Positions 47,201-59,689 of a DNA stretch of 64,000 bases are shown piece by piece. The stretch lies in NCBI GenBank assembly GCA_034336665.1, contig CM067572.1, positions 3,465,786 through 3,529,785 of the forward strand, in the 5' to 3' direction. The first letter of the stretch is position 1. Every line of letters starts with the position of its first letter. This stretch comes from Luscinia megarhynchos. Lineage: Eukaryota > Chordata > Aves > Passeriformes > Turdidae. The notes beneath the pieces are model-generated. The model was not told the DNA's origin and made no database searches. It saw nothing but the letters and a program-made list of their open reading frames with translations. The translations under genes were made by a program, and so were the position numbers.

Positions 47201-48683
47201 CTCATGGCTTTCAACCCCAATTTCTGAGAGCTCCTCCAGCAAATAATCACATTCTCTAGTCTCAGTCAAATACGTGTAGGAAGGTAGACAAGAAGCATTT
47301 GTCTGATGTCTTGACTTGGGACCTTAGCAACAGCCAGAGAGAATGAGAAAGAAAATCTGTTTGGATGAAAAAATCTTCGCTCTGTTTAGCCGAGGAAAAA
47401 ATTGTGCTACTGTTTCATTCTTCTTTTGCCATTAGCTCTGTTATCATGTTGCTGGCAGTACTTCTCATTTCAACCTGCTCACCATATGTGCATGTGCTTT
47501 CTGTGCTGCTAATTGCCTCTTTTTGACAATATCATCTATACGTGCACACCATATTGCCATTTTTATCACTCTAAGCCTATTAATGGCCAGACTTATAGTT
47601 CCCACAGGAATTAATATTAACCAGCTCTCTAAATATTGTTCATGTCTTTCAAAAACTCCTGACTTTTAGAGCCTGACTCTGGTGGTGTGTAATTGGGCTG
47701 CTGTATTTCATCCTCTGGGGCCTGGTGTCTTGAGTTTTGAAAGTGTAGCTCAAAAAAATTTATGAGAGCAATATTAATAACCAGGAAAGGCAAAACCTTA
47801 GGAAAAGTAAACAACTCATTGGTCGTAGTTATTCGCTTACCTAGGGTCAAAATCTGCCCTCAGATATACATATGCAAGTTCAGTGGGTCCCCTACATACA
47901 GATTTCTGTGGAAAGAATTTGGCCTTAGTTGACTTCAGAGGTTTCTTTGTCAGGCCCATTTCCCAGAGAACACTGAACACTCCTACGTGTATACACCAGC
48001 CTAGGCTCCTCTGCTAGAAAGAAAACAGTTGTAAGGAGATACTCATTTACCAGTGCCCAGAGAACGTGACAGAATTTTGACGAGGAATTTTATACCCCTA
48101 GTTAGGCTTAAAAAAATAAATGGTATTAACATGCCACTCAACAAACTGTCCCCACACTGCTGGGAACCGTGCAAGGCAGATAACAAATGTGCAGCAAATG
48201 AGAGCAGTGTCATGATTCACTGTAATTCCCAACAAGGCAAGACTCCTAAGAATACATAACATTCCATGTAATTTGGAGTGGGGGGACTCCAGACAGCAGA
48301 CGACTGCTCTCCCCATGGAAGAAAAGTGAAATTAATGCAATCAAAGGGTTTTAAAGCAACTTAATCCTTTAACCCTGGGAGGCAGAGGAGAGAGATTCAG
48401 CATATCACACATGTCATTGTGGGCCCTGATGGTGAATGAGGATGGGTGGAGCACGGTGGCTTTGCAGACCCCAGCTGGGGGCACCTGGCAGGGTCTGGAG
48501 GTGCTGGGACACTGCTCAAAGGCGTGGATCACTCCTAGACAGCTACTGCAAAGCCATTGCTGCAGACAGACACTTCACGATTACATGTTGAAGACCCCAG
48601 TGCTGCAGCATCTAAATCCTTCTCTGGAGCTGGGTTAAATCAAAGAACAGCTGGTGGCCTTTTGCAATTTTTAACCTCTTTTT
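44291..48683. other. Non-coding flank, no gene seen
   Basis: Unique AT-leaning sequence. The part 45,700-45,760 carries CAGCGCGTGATATATAAGG, with a TATA-like word, and 47,340-47,600 has texture like conserved DNA (ATTAATGGCCAGAC, GCTAATTGCC). Neither shows more than suggestive words. No convincing coding frame. Confidence 0.55.
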
Positions 48684-48741
48684 CATAGAAGCATAGAATG
48701 GCATAGGTTGGAAGGGATTTTTGAAGGTCACCCAACCTCTC
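48684..48741 (-). mobile_element. CR1 LINE fragment, 3' end, inverted
   Basis: Reads as the reverse complement of a CR1 terminus: CATAGAAGCATAGAATGGC (the tail repeats), then ATAGGTTGGAAGGGATTTTT and GAAGGTCACCCAACC. Only about 58 bp are recognisable; beyond them similarity fades. Diverged, short and non-coding. Confidence 0.85.
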
Positions 48742-50110
48742 TGCAGTTGCTGTTAATCAGCACAAACGCCCATTTTTTATGAAGCCTGTGAGTGGACGTG
48801 TGCTGGCAGTAAGATCTACATCTCCCATATCAAGCACACAATGTTTCACTCCACATCCCACTTTTTCTGAAGGGGTGTGGAAAGCTGGACAAACACTGGG
48901 AAATTTAATCTAGAAAGGATGCAACTGGTGTGGGCAAGATAAAGCATTTTGAGGACTATCAACTCAAGGAACTAAAGCACTGATTTGCATTCCCCTACTG
49001 TCCAAACTGCTGTTTTCCTCTCTTTTTCTGACCAGGAGAGGAGTCCCCTTCTCAGGGGTGCAATTCAACAGAAGACAAATGGAAGATAAATTCCAGGAAT
49101 CATGTCACTGGGGACTATGGTTTATCATGAAGCAAAGAAGCAGTTTAGGAAGGGAAAGAAGACCTCTCCAATTTTTTTATATGCAGCCTAATTAGTGCAA
49201 TGATCCTTCACACTGTTAGAAGGTGTGCCAATATTAACTGTGTTCCACTAAGTAGTTAATGTCCTGCATTAAAAAACAGGCTTCACTGTTTTGTTTGACA
49301 TCTCTCTGAAGAAAGGAATGACCGGAAGAAAGGAAGGGTGACATCATTTTTCCTTGTATTATTTTCTTTTTCTCAGCTCATGAGGATTTCTCCACTCATT
49401 TATACTCATCAGGGTAAAAGTCATCTCAAAACAGCATTGAGGCTAAAAGAAACTATTTTAGATAAACTGATGTCTCAACTAGCATTAAATTTTTTTTCTG
49501 CTTTATAGTTAAAAAAAAAAAAATCAGATAAGACATTTTCACACGTGACATTACAGATCCCTAATGGACAAACCAGGAGCTTGCAGTGAGAGTGTGCACT
49601 GCTGACTCAAGTTGCTGCTAGGGAAGCATGCTGAAACGAGAATTGATGGAAATTACTGCTCTCTGATGCAACAGGGTTTAAATGTGGGACAGTGATCTTG
49701 ATTGATTTGGTCAACATACATGGAAAACTGATTTTGCATGTAAATACAATGAAAAGGATGGGGAGGACAAACCATAGCTGACTCATCCTAGAGAAATAAA
49801 TCTAGAACTACTGGCAAGTACAAAACTCTAATTCTGACTTGTCCCATCCTGATGAAAATTTTGTGAGATAAGCTCAAAATTCATTGCTGTCAGTATCCAT
49901 CTGAGCCCTATGATGGAATCAACCTCAGTTTCCCTCAAATGGCACCACCAGAGCCAGTGCTGGAGCCTGGTCTGAGTGATGCCTGCACAGTCCAGCTCCT
50001 GCCCTGGTTTATGCCAGGGAGTTAAAGTGAGGCTGCATTTTGATGCTGAGGATGTCAGTGTGGATCCCCTTGGGTGTGTGGTCTGCCCGGCGCTCAGCCT
50101 GCTCACTTTC
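48742..50110. other. Non-coding flank, no gene seen
   Basis: Single-copy DNA with an A13 run near 49,510 and an imperfect direct repeat of GAAGAAAGGAA around 49,309-49,345. No gene. Confidence 0.6.
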
Positions 50111-50235
50111 ATCCACGCTGAGCCTTTCACTTGACTTTTGACCTTTCACTTGGCACTGTCCTGTCATTTCCTTGGTTTCACAAATTTTAGCCTCTCACTT
50201 GACCTGTGAACTGTGACCTTTCACTTGACCTCTGA
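50111..50235. repeat. Diverged short repeat cluster carrying nuclear-receptor half-sites
   Basis: A CCTYTCACTTGR unit recurs at about 50,123, 50,142, 50,191 and 50,218, an imperfect local duplication. It creates four TGACCT hexamers (50,139-50,144; 50,200-50,205; 50,214-50,219; 50,226-50,231), reverse complements of the AGGTCA half-site. The last three are spaced by 8 and 6 bases. Whether receptors such as RAR, COUP-TF or TR bind cannot be judged from sequence. Confidence 0.6.
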
Positions 50236-53200
50236 TCTCATAAATTCTGGGAGCCCATACACGCAGTCGTGGAACAAATAAACAAAGTGAGACGCTGCCG
50301 AATGAAGCCCAAGGGGCTGGGGAGCAGGAGCCCAGCCCAGCACCCCCCTTCACCCCTGGACATGTCCCTTTGCTCCAGCCAGGGCTGGCATCTCATGGTG
50401 GGAAGTGCATCATCCATGGCTGTACATCAGTGCCTGTGTGCTGTGTCGTGGCAGGGGAAAGGGGTGTGGGATTGCACAGCCTCCACCTCTGCTGAGGATG
50501 AGCCTCACCCACTAACCCGTGCAAAATACCAAAGCCCTGGGATGATCTTACCAAACAAAATCACCCAAATGAGTGACACCTCTCACTGTAGGTGTTGAAT
50601 TCTCACCATGAAGCTCCCCTGAGCTCTTTTCCCCCTCCTTGCCAACGCAAATCCTAAAGGCTTCAAACGCAAAGAGACGTTCAGCTGTCAGTGCAGTGTG
50701 ACACTGAATGATAAGGAAACTCCTGGGCTGGTGCTCTCAGCTGAGAACAACTCTGTCTGTACCAAATCCAGAGCAGGGCATGCACAGGGGATGGCAGAAA
50801 CAGCAGCAAAGATTACAGCGGAATAAAGTTATATTTATTAACTTAGCTTATTAACTTATTGCAACAAAAATTAATTGCCTATATAAAGCAATAATAAAGG
50901 TGAAGTTTCAGGGTCAGTGGTAAATTTACAGAAGGATGAGGCCTTCAGAGAAACTTCCAGCACATACATTTTCATACCTACTTATCCTGGTTTAGGACAT
51001 AAAGTCACCCTAGGACATTAAGGAACTTCAAAATGTGCAAGGTTCAGTCATTTGTTTTGTACCACAGTCCAATTCTTTTCAGCAATCCTCAAATATATAA
51101 CATGAATATTGCAGGCATAACCTACAAGACTGCAAACCAAGAGCAAACCCCAAACTATGTGTTTTCTCTTCATTTTTTTCTTGGTAGAAGGGAAGACAGA
51201 GATTGGAAGAAGACCCTAATTTAAGGGTGCATCAGTGTCAGGTGCCTTAAAAACAAAGCAGCTTCTCTTTGATATTGCAGGGACCTAAAGCCAAGCAAGT
51301 GGCCACAGCAGCTCACATGCAGAGTGTAATTGTACATGAGTAGGAAGCAAGGTGACATGAGAGACAGACAGCAGCAGTGCCAATCTGCCAAGCCATCACA
51401 GAGGAGCTCTCTAACAAAAACCAGCTGGGGGACCTCTGATTTGCTCTGACACATAATGTAATGAACCAGTGCACGCTGTCACTTTACTTGAATTCACTGT
51501 GATTTTATATTTTGGAAGCAAACTATTTTAAATTCATGGGAAGAAAGACTATGCAGAGAAAGCCACTGGTCAGAGAGAATGGTCAAAACTTCAGGTTCCT
51601 TCAGTAATGGTAAAAGATTTCAAATTTTAAGGTGAAATTTTTCATGTCATGCGAAACAAAGAAGTACACCTCACTTGTAGGCAAACAAATTTTGTGTGTC
51701 TTTCAGAAAAAAACTTAGCACAGTAATAAAGCGTGTATGTTGCATTTCCAGTAATGTAGGCTCATCATCATTACCCTCCTTATGGAAACCTCTAAGCCTT
51801 TTTGTTTCCTCAGGACAACTGTCAGATCTGGGGGGTCTCTTCTGGCTTATGAAATCTTGCCCTATAATCTTACTGAGCACTTGGATCTGCAAATCCATGC
51901 TGAAGACTAGGCAGCACTAAGATTTATTCCAGGATTTCTGTTACATGATTTTCAGTTATCTTCCAGAAATGTCAAGTGGTTGTTGTTGGAAGGACAAGGC
52001 AAGTGCTGTGGGTTGAAGGAAGATTATAAATGGAATTTTCTATAGGGCAATTCTCCCTCTGTGCTTGTTAAATCCTTTCATTAGTGATTTTATCAGAGAG
52101 TAGGGCTGTGTAAACAAAAAGGGTATAAGGTGTTTGACATTTAATAATAGAAATAGCAAGTGATCTGTTACAACACCGAAACTCATCCCTCACCCTCCAG
52201 GAGTGAGAAAGGCTCGTGAGTGGTGATTAGGGGTGACTGTGTGGTATCAAGGAGGCACACCTTGATAAGGACCAAAGCATATCTCCATGAATTAAGCCAA
52301 GGGTTTATTCACTGTGTTACACAACACTCTGCTGTGTTCTCAGGGACGCCGCGTGCGACTGAGTCACCCAGGGAGAATAAAACCCAGCCTGGAACAGGTT
52401 TACAATGGGGTTACTTGGACAGACCGTCTGTGAGAGGCAACCAAAGGAGCCTGGATTGTTTAGTTTATGAAAATAGAAGAACCTGGCAATTCCTACCCAG
52501 CTCTGCTTCCCACCGGCCTCAGTGGGAATAAAGGCTGCTGGTTTCCTGACTTTACTGGGGGTTTTGTCGTTGAATACAATGGGAGCAGAATCAGATCTTG
52601 AAGAAGAAAAACAGAATTGGACCCAGAGGAGCCAGGGCTGGGAAAGACCCAGCACGTTCTGGTTTAAATTGAGCAGGGCTATAAAAAGCTAATAAAACTC
52701 ATATTGAAATATGAGCTAAAAGAAGCGCATATCACTGAATTATGTTGGTCAAGACAATTAATTGAGTTTAGTACTGGATGTATATAATTTCTGACATGCT
52801 TTAATTTATCTTGAGTAAGTCTATGTTGTTTTCTTGTGATTAAACCTGTTTGTTAAAAATCATCTTGCCTACAGAAACAGTAAAAAAGAGACAAAGCAAC
52901 TTTTTCCCACGCTTTGGACTCAGAAGCTCTTTCACTGCAGTGTCGAAAGACTGGAATCCCATTTCCTGCCCCTAATTCCAATGATCAGCTCAGTGGTGTT
53001 TTACTATCCATATATTTATCAAGCAGAAAGTAAATTATTTTGTTAGACACATCATTCCATTTCCAAGACAAATCTCAGTAGTTAACTTTTATGGAAACCA
53101 AGAGGAGAGTCCAATGACGCCCATTTAAAGCCTGTAAGCACCTGAATCCTGTTTGCCTTTTTAAAACTTCCTGAATATGCTCAAAATCCACTTTCATCCA

Positions 53201-55069
53201 AACCCAAATAAAGCACCACTGACTGGTCCTCCTGTGCTCAGGGCAATTAGAGTCTAACGGCTTTGATACACACCTGAATTCTTCTTGCTCCCAGTATTTA
53301 AATGGAAGAATTATTTTGTGTTATATAAACATTCCCACACACCTTTTAGGGCCTGACTCTGAAAATGCTCCATTCAGATCCTTTGCAGTCCCTTTTGATG
53401 AAGAAGGGACAATTACAACTTTTAAACACAGTGCACAAAGCCACAGTCTGGACAAATATTGGCAAGTCAGTGACTAAAACCTAATGGGAATGGTGATTGG
53501 CAAACATAACCATGAAATTCAGCAAACAGATCCATTTGCTTCATCCCACTGAGGTGATGTGGCTGTCCCTAGGAGCGAGGTGGACACCAGCTGCAGAGGA
53601 AGGCAGATGGCTTCCTGAGGCATCAGGGGTGGCAGGAGCAGACCAGAGGTCTGGAAACACAGAGAGCAGCCAGATCACATATTCTTGATTCAATTTGAGC
53701 AGCAATATCTGACTCGGAAAACAATGAGCATCTCTTTTATAGCAAGCAGGAGCACAAAGTGATCCAGCCAGGGAAGTTTAATCATTCTAGGGTATTTCCT
53801 GGGACAAACTGAGTGCACAGATAAGTAACAGTTTTCCATCATCTGCTGTGCTTTTAGCTCCACTTTCCCTTCTGATTAGAGCTCCAGCTGTAGGTCACAC
53901 AGGGGATCACTCACTCATGGCACGTGGGATTTGGGATCATCCACGCATCCTCCACAGGATCCCTGTTTTCCAGGTCCTATCCACCACACATGGCTCTGCT
54001 CCTGGCCCCCTTTCCTCTCCCAAACCTGGTCCCTGCAAGCCCAGCCCTTGCTACAACACTGACATAAAGTACAAATAAGTTAATGAAACTGCAATATTTC
54101 TTTCTGTGTAGACCTGGACTGTTTCAGCCACGAGCAATGTGAGCAGCCACAGGTGTTGCACTAAATAAAGTAATAGAAAATGTCTCCATTGTAACAGTGG
54201 AAGCCCTGTTTCAAAACCCTTCTCTGCTTTTTATTAATAGTTGGATTCCTTTCTATCAGCAGTCATAACTGCATTTACCTTATTTTTCAGCGAAAATGTT
54301 TTGCTAAGAAAAGATCTACAAAAAATTACTACTGCTTTTCGGTCAGTTTGTGCTTGAGCAAGCTTTCAATCTTTTCACAGAAGGGGAGAACATAAACTTG
54401 TGATTCAGAAAAGAGAGGAAACCAGGGGTTACAAAGGTTGGGAGGCCAAGTAGTATGAAACAGACCCCCTCCGTCAAGTAAAAAACTTGGCAGGATAACT
54501 AGAAACAGACCAACCCTAAATCCAAGGGTTCATGAGCAGTAACATAATTAGCTGGAATAAAACTAATATTCTAGTGTTAAATTTCACCTCAACACAGACC
54601 AGCACTTATTAGGGAGAAACCGGTGAGAATGCGGAAAGATGTGTTTCATTTAAGAAATTTACACCGAGTGGGAATGCACACACAGGGGTTATTTCCTAAA
54701 AAGCCCATTTGGATGCTCCAAGTGACTGCGGTCACATCAGCTGCCCTGCTCCAAGGTGGATGCTTTTGTCAGCCTTGCCCAAAGTGTCTGGTAAAGCCCA
54801 GTCCACCAGAATCCTGAAACATTTGCTCCTGGGAAAAGAACCACAAATACACTGGAAAAAATGTTGAACAGGAAATGTTTGACCACTGCTACATCGCAAG
54901 ATATCAAAAGAATTTCACATTGGCTACTTCCTTCTCTGAGGGGAGGCAGGGGGTGCTCGGCTCAAAAATAAAATGGCCCCAGAGGCCCTACCCAAACCCC
55001 CCAAAAGAGCTGAGGTTTCAGCAATAGTAAACACACTTTCCCTTTTCCTTTATTAACAAAATGGGAGCC
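50236..55069. other. Non-coding flank, no gene seen
   Basis: AT-leaning unique DNA with a GC-richer CpG-poor patch at 50,280-50,560 and an AT-rich stretch at 50,820-50,910. Open frames stay near or below about 110 codons and overlap between strands. No mobile element recognised. Confidence 0.6.
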
Positions 55070-55850
55070 AAACCTTCAACGACAACACACATGGCAAATA
55101 TTGGTGCTGAGAGAGGAGATAAACAACGCCAGCCATCCGCAGAGCGGGCGCAGGAAATTCCAGCCATCTGATGAGCTGTTGGCTTAACAAGCAGCTCTTC
55201 ACATGTCAGCATCCAGCAAAGGCTATTTTCTTTTTCTGCTGGCTCCCTGGAAAGGCATAGGAAAGGCGAGGCGCTGGGACAGGCATGGCAGGGAAGGAGG
55301 CAAGGCTGCCCCGGGGCAGGCAGAGGAGGACGGGGTGCAGGAGCGAGCGGAAAACCTGTTGCTTTCCGGAGACAGTCGGGTGTGTGTCTGCCCCCGGGAC
55401 TGCAGCGCTGCAAATCCCGAGCTGCTCCCGCAGCCTCGTGGCAGCCTGGCCTCGGGCGAGCCAACTATGGTTTCTTTTTGAACAAGCTATCTTTTAACAC
55501 TCACAACCGGCATGATTTAACAGAAAGAGAGCGTCTCCATTAGTGCGAGCGACATCCCCCCTAGACTCTACCCAAACAAAGCTACTAATGTGTGGTCATT
55601 TTCTTGGCAGCGTGGCTGCATGCTGATAACACCGCTGCCTGCTATTCTCCCAGGAGCGGGGCTGCTGGAAGACTGCTCCCTACCTCATCCCCTGATGCTT
55701 CTGATGCGGGTGATCCTCCGACTGCACGGCGCCAACCACAACATGCTACCCACCGTGAGAGAGCAGGACACAGGCTGCTCTAGTCAGGAGTTATCGTCTA
55801 TCATACTGATTGACGAAACCAAGAGTGAGCAGAAAAAATAAACACGAACA
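55070..55850. promoter_or_regulatory. Small orphan CpG island, candidate alternative promoter or enhancer
   Basis: By eye about 35 CpGs in 780 bp, densest at 55,260-55,460 (GGCGAGGCGC, GAGCGAGCGG, CCCCCGGGAC, CTCGGGCGAG) with clearly higher GC than the flanks. The right half (55,500-55,740) is unique sequence with retained CpGs (GTGCGAGCGACATC, CACGGCGCC). No strong coding frame or donor pairs with it. Possible roles are a distal promoter of the leftward gene, a lncRNA start, or a CpG-rich enhancer. Confidence 0.5.
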
Positions 55851-56159
55851 GAGGCTGCAGTGTATGGGGCAGTCAGCTGGGAGTTTTAGTATTTGGCCTT
55901 GGTGATCCTACTCTCATGGTAGGTTATCTTTTCCTTGTGCTATCATTTATCATAACTTTGAGGGCCAGAGGGAGAAACAAACCTACAATTTTTCTATTGG
56001 TTACATTCATTAAACTCTTCTTTTTTTAGCACCACTTCCTCTGCCCCTAATAACAATCCCACCCCCTCGATCTGTATTCCCTGAAGAACAGTGAAATCAA
56101 ATCTAAGTACAGTCCTCCCCTTTTACTCTTATTACAGCAATAGACCATTGCAAGCAATT
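55851..56159. other. Spacer between candidate regulatory islets, no gene seen
   Basis: Unique AT-leaning DNA with no repeats and no convincing frame. Confidence 0.5.
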
Positions 56160-56810
56160 AACCTCTGTTATTCCATCAGACCCAGGCCTCAGCCGCACGC
56201 TCGCCCGGCCCTGCCTGGCTGCAGCCAGCATTAACTCCTGCCTCAGCTTCCTCCATCCTGGCCCCCAACGTTATTTGGGCAGAGATGTTGGCTTTGTCAC
56301 CACCGTCTCCTTTTCAAATAACGCCAGTTGACTTTTGCAGGCACGGCCCAAGTTCTGTATTGGGCCTGACAGCCACCATAAAGCGCTCCCTGAAGTGTCA
56401 GTAACAAAGATGATTTGTATGGGGCGTGCAGTCGTCCCCTCTTCTAATAGCTTTCTCATTCCAGCACAGAAACATCGAGCAGAGAGCAGCTGCTTAAAGC
56501 TGATACAAGCATTTCTTCTCTCAGCAGGCCATTCTTGCATAACCATTTATTTTGCAGAGTTTTAAAGTGCCTGAAGGATTTAATTATGTACATAGACAAC
56601 CCCTATAAACTCTATTCTAGGCTTTTTATTGACTTTTGTGCCAGGCAGCTCTTAGGCATTTCAATTAAGTGTTTCTTTATAAGAAAAGCAACAATATAGT
56701 AAAAGAATATATTCTTTATAGATAGTTCCAAACAGTTTGTGCCGATTTAATAAAGTTTATTTAATTGATGAGGATTTAGAATACCTTATGCTCCAACTTG
56801 GAATACACGT
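56160..56810. promoter_or_regulatory. Candidate conserved enhancer block (CpG-retaining left half, homeobox-rich right half)
   Basis: The left half (56,160-56,480) keeps about 12 CpGs in 320 bp. The right half (56,540-56,790) is AT-rich and studded with TTTAATTATG, TCAATTAAG, TTTAATAAAG and TTTAATTGATGAG, a classic density of homeodomain TAAT cores. No frame is plausible as coding. The combination of unique sequence, CpG retention and TAAT clustering is what deeply conserved developmental enhancers look like; conservation is not tested here. Confidence 0.4.
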
Positions 56811-57239
56811 CTTTTTGGACCATGGATCTGTTTGAAAGGGCCTGCCAGGACCACTTAGGTACCAGGGGAAAACAGCTTGGATCTGATTACTTAATCCTAA
56901 TAACGTGTTGTGAAACTTTAGGAGACTACCTGTCATTTAGCATCGTGGTCAAAACTGAAATGGTAAATAGCTAAGAGCTGAAGTTTGGCATTGTCTCAGT
57001 TGGGGTTTTTAGGATCCTGGAGCAGGAGAGAAGAAATTTTCCGTGTTCCCAAATTTTCCGGAAAGGCCAACGTTGCCTTTATCTGCTTTCTAAACTATTT
57101 ACAAGGCTTCTGCAAACCTGCCTTCATTATGGCATAGGATATTTCAGTCCCAGCAGGTGGCCAACAGGAGAGCAGGTCTGTTTGTGAAATATGTAATACC
57201 CTTTTCATATACTTTAACCAGCAATGTGCACCTCAACAG
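56811..57239. other. Spacer, no gene seen
   Basis: Unique sequence with a few CpGs (ACACGTC, AACGTGTTG, CATCGTGG, TTTTCCGG). No repeats and no frame of note. Confidence 0.5.
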
Positions 57240-57700
57240 CCCTCCTAACCCTTCTAATTTCCCTTTCTCCTCTTAATCTGCTCTGCGAGCCATGAGCACG
57301 CATTAAAATCTCCCTAAAACATTTCACCCAGAGGCAATGTAATTCCGCAACAAGCAACCAACATTTCACAGCTCTGGAGTAATAGATTAATTTGAACCTA
57401 ATGTTGCCCGTCGTTTACTGCTCCAAATGTTCTGGTGTAGACATAGCCCCGAGGCGCAGCGCTGTGGCATGCGCGGCTCCTGGAACCAGAGCTACAGTTG
57501 GCTTCACATCTGTGCATCACATTTGCCATGTGCCTCATTATCCCGCGCCCCACTGTGCCTACCTGTCCCAATCAGCTTCTCAGCCACAGGCTATCCAATT
57601 TTTTTTTCCCCCCCCGACTAAGGATCTTTGTTCTCCTTCTCACTTACTAAATTTTTGCGAGACCTCTGCACCCGAGCAGTAGGGATTCTGCGCATGTGAA
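57240..57700. promoter_or_regulatory. Candidate conserved islet, CpG-retaining
   Basis: About 16 CpGs in 460 bp, including CCCGAGGCGCAGCGC (57,448-57,462), ATGCGCGG and CCCGCGCCCC, alongside TAGATTAATTTG. It contains a 96-codon frame (57,392-57,682) with no recognised domain. Its texture resembles the neighbouring islets, so a regulatory element is more likely than an exon. Confidence 0.35.
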
Positions 57701-59689
57701 CCTCCAAGCTTCTCCTGGTTCTTAATTCTCCATTAGGAACAGGAAAATTACAACATTAAGTCTCCGACATGTCACTGCATAAATTGTACCATTTGCAGAA
57801 TCTAATATAAAGTCGGTGACTAAGCACATAAGCATGTAATAAAGAACTGAGTTGTTTGTTTTGACTTTAACAAGTTCGGTCTGCATCAATTATCTGTAAG
57901 TAAAGAAAGAGTAATTTCCAATTCCAGATAAAAACCCCTGTCACAGAAAGAAAAGATTATTACATCCAAAATCAAAACCAACTGTTCCCAAAAGTTTAAA
58001 GAGCTAACCTTTTAAAATTCATTGATACAAGAGCAAAAATACATATATTTGTGTGTTGAGATGAAAATAAAATCAACTTTTAACAGAAAAGTGTGCCTGT
58101 TTTAGTATTTAAAGCTCTGTATTTAATTCTCTATTTATAGAAACATGTGCAAAAAAGGCACTGTGCCTTTATCTCAAGCCACTACATAGTAAAGAAGAGA
58201 AAGTAAAATGCAGTCTCAAGCAGGAGCAGGGAATTATCTCAAACCAAACATATCAGTCTGAAACCCAACAGCTCATCACTGCATTAAAAGGTTACTTTGT
58301 TTTTGCTTCAGTGTACAAAGCACTTGAGTTTGCTTTGAGTTTATATCCTTTGGATTTTTTCCAGTGAGGAGAAATTAAAAATGCTTTTGGTCTAACAGAG
58401 CAATGTCCAGCCTCTTGAGGAGATGCAGGGGGAACTGGAGCTTAATGGACACTGTTCTGTTTCCTTCCAGCAGCACCAAGGGGTCTCAGCACAGGTAAAA
58501 CACCACATTTCTACCGACCCACGGACCCTTCCTGCTGGAAAGGACCTGACACGACTGAAACCCCCTTATCCAAGCACTGCTAAACTGAATAAACTCTGGT
58601 GGCACAACTGAATTTCTCATCCTGTGATCCTGAGGCTCTTGCTGCAAACTTCTCCTTACATCATTTTTAACAGCAATTTTTACCTGCCCTACCCTGAGTA
58701 GCTGTCAGTTCTGCCACCAGTCTTACCTGCTGCAGTTTACAAACTATATTAGATTTCTTCACATAATTCCAACGCACACAATCCTAGCACATTTCATTAC
58801 ATGCTTGAATTAATTTATTCTATATGGAATTTGTTACCTTTACAATAAAAAAAAAAAAGTTACTATTCATTATTGAGAGCAGACAGATGGAACATGTTCA
58901 ATTTAAGACATCAATAAGAAGGGAGGAGGGGGGGAAATCTTATAATCCGTGTGGCACAACCTATTCCATCTGGTACTTCCAACTTGTCTGCCAAGACTTT
59001 TTTCCTATATAAAAGTGAACGTTTCTCTTTAGAGTTAACGGAACATTCTTGGGCATTAAGGCTCTGCATCTGATTTATAGATAACAAGCAACAACACACA
59101 CTTAACATACACTATTTGGAAAGTGTAATCTGTTTCATAAAGTAAAGGTTGTGGGCTTGACCTAGGAGAAAACAAAACAAAACAAAACAAAACAGAATCC
59201 ACCAAAAAAAGGTACAAACTCCAGGAAATTGTGTTTATCTGAAAATGTTATCTGGGCAGTCAGAACAGAAGCTGCAGCTTTTGCTTTAATGAACCATGAA
59301 AGTGATTCAGCAAACTCCTTTGGTCCCTTAAAAACAAATATTAAGCAACACCAATGCTAAATTAACAACAAAAAAACCAAAGTTAGCCATCTCTCAACAG
59401 GAAGAAAGAGCTTTTTAGCACATTCCTACCAACATCCAGCATCTAGGAGATAATGCCAAAAACAGTGAGGTTTTGGCATGTGTCAAAATCAATTTTAACT
59501 GTTGGTTTAAAGGCTACTCAATTAATGGAAATTTATTTCCAATGAACGTTAAGATAATGGAGCTGAAGCAATATTTTTTCTTAGTACAACTCGTTCCAAG
59601 AGTGTTTAATCAAATAAGTGGGGGTTTTTTTCTAGTGTCTTTTTGACAGAGCACTAAGGGTACATTTTCCATACGTTTCATTTCCATTC
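57701..59689. other. AT-rich non-coding DNA, no gene seen
   Basis: Single-copy and AT-rich with several TATTTAAA/ATTA-rich stretches (58,010-58,140). Contains an A12 run near 58,847 and the (AAAAC)n microsatellite at 59,169-59,194. No convincing frame. Confidence 0.6.
59169..59194 (+). repeat. (AAAAC)n microsatellite, about 5 units
   Basis: Five AAAAC units followed by AGAATCC. Simple pentanucleotide repeat. Confidence 0.85.

Noticed and set aside
59172..59194. AAAAC array considered as a CRISPR-like or satellite repeat
   Set aside because: Five perfect short units without spacers: an ordinary microsatellite.
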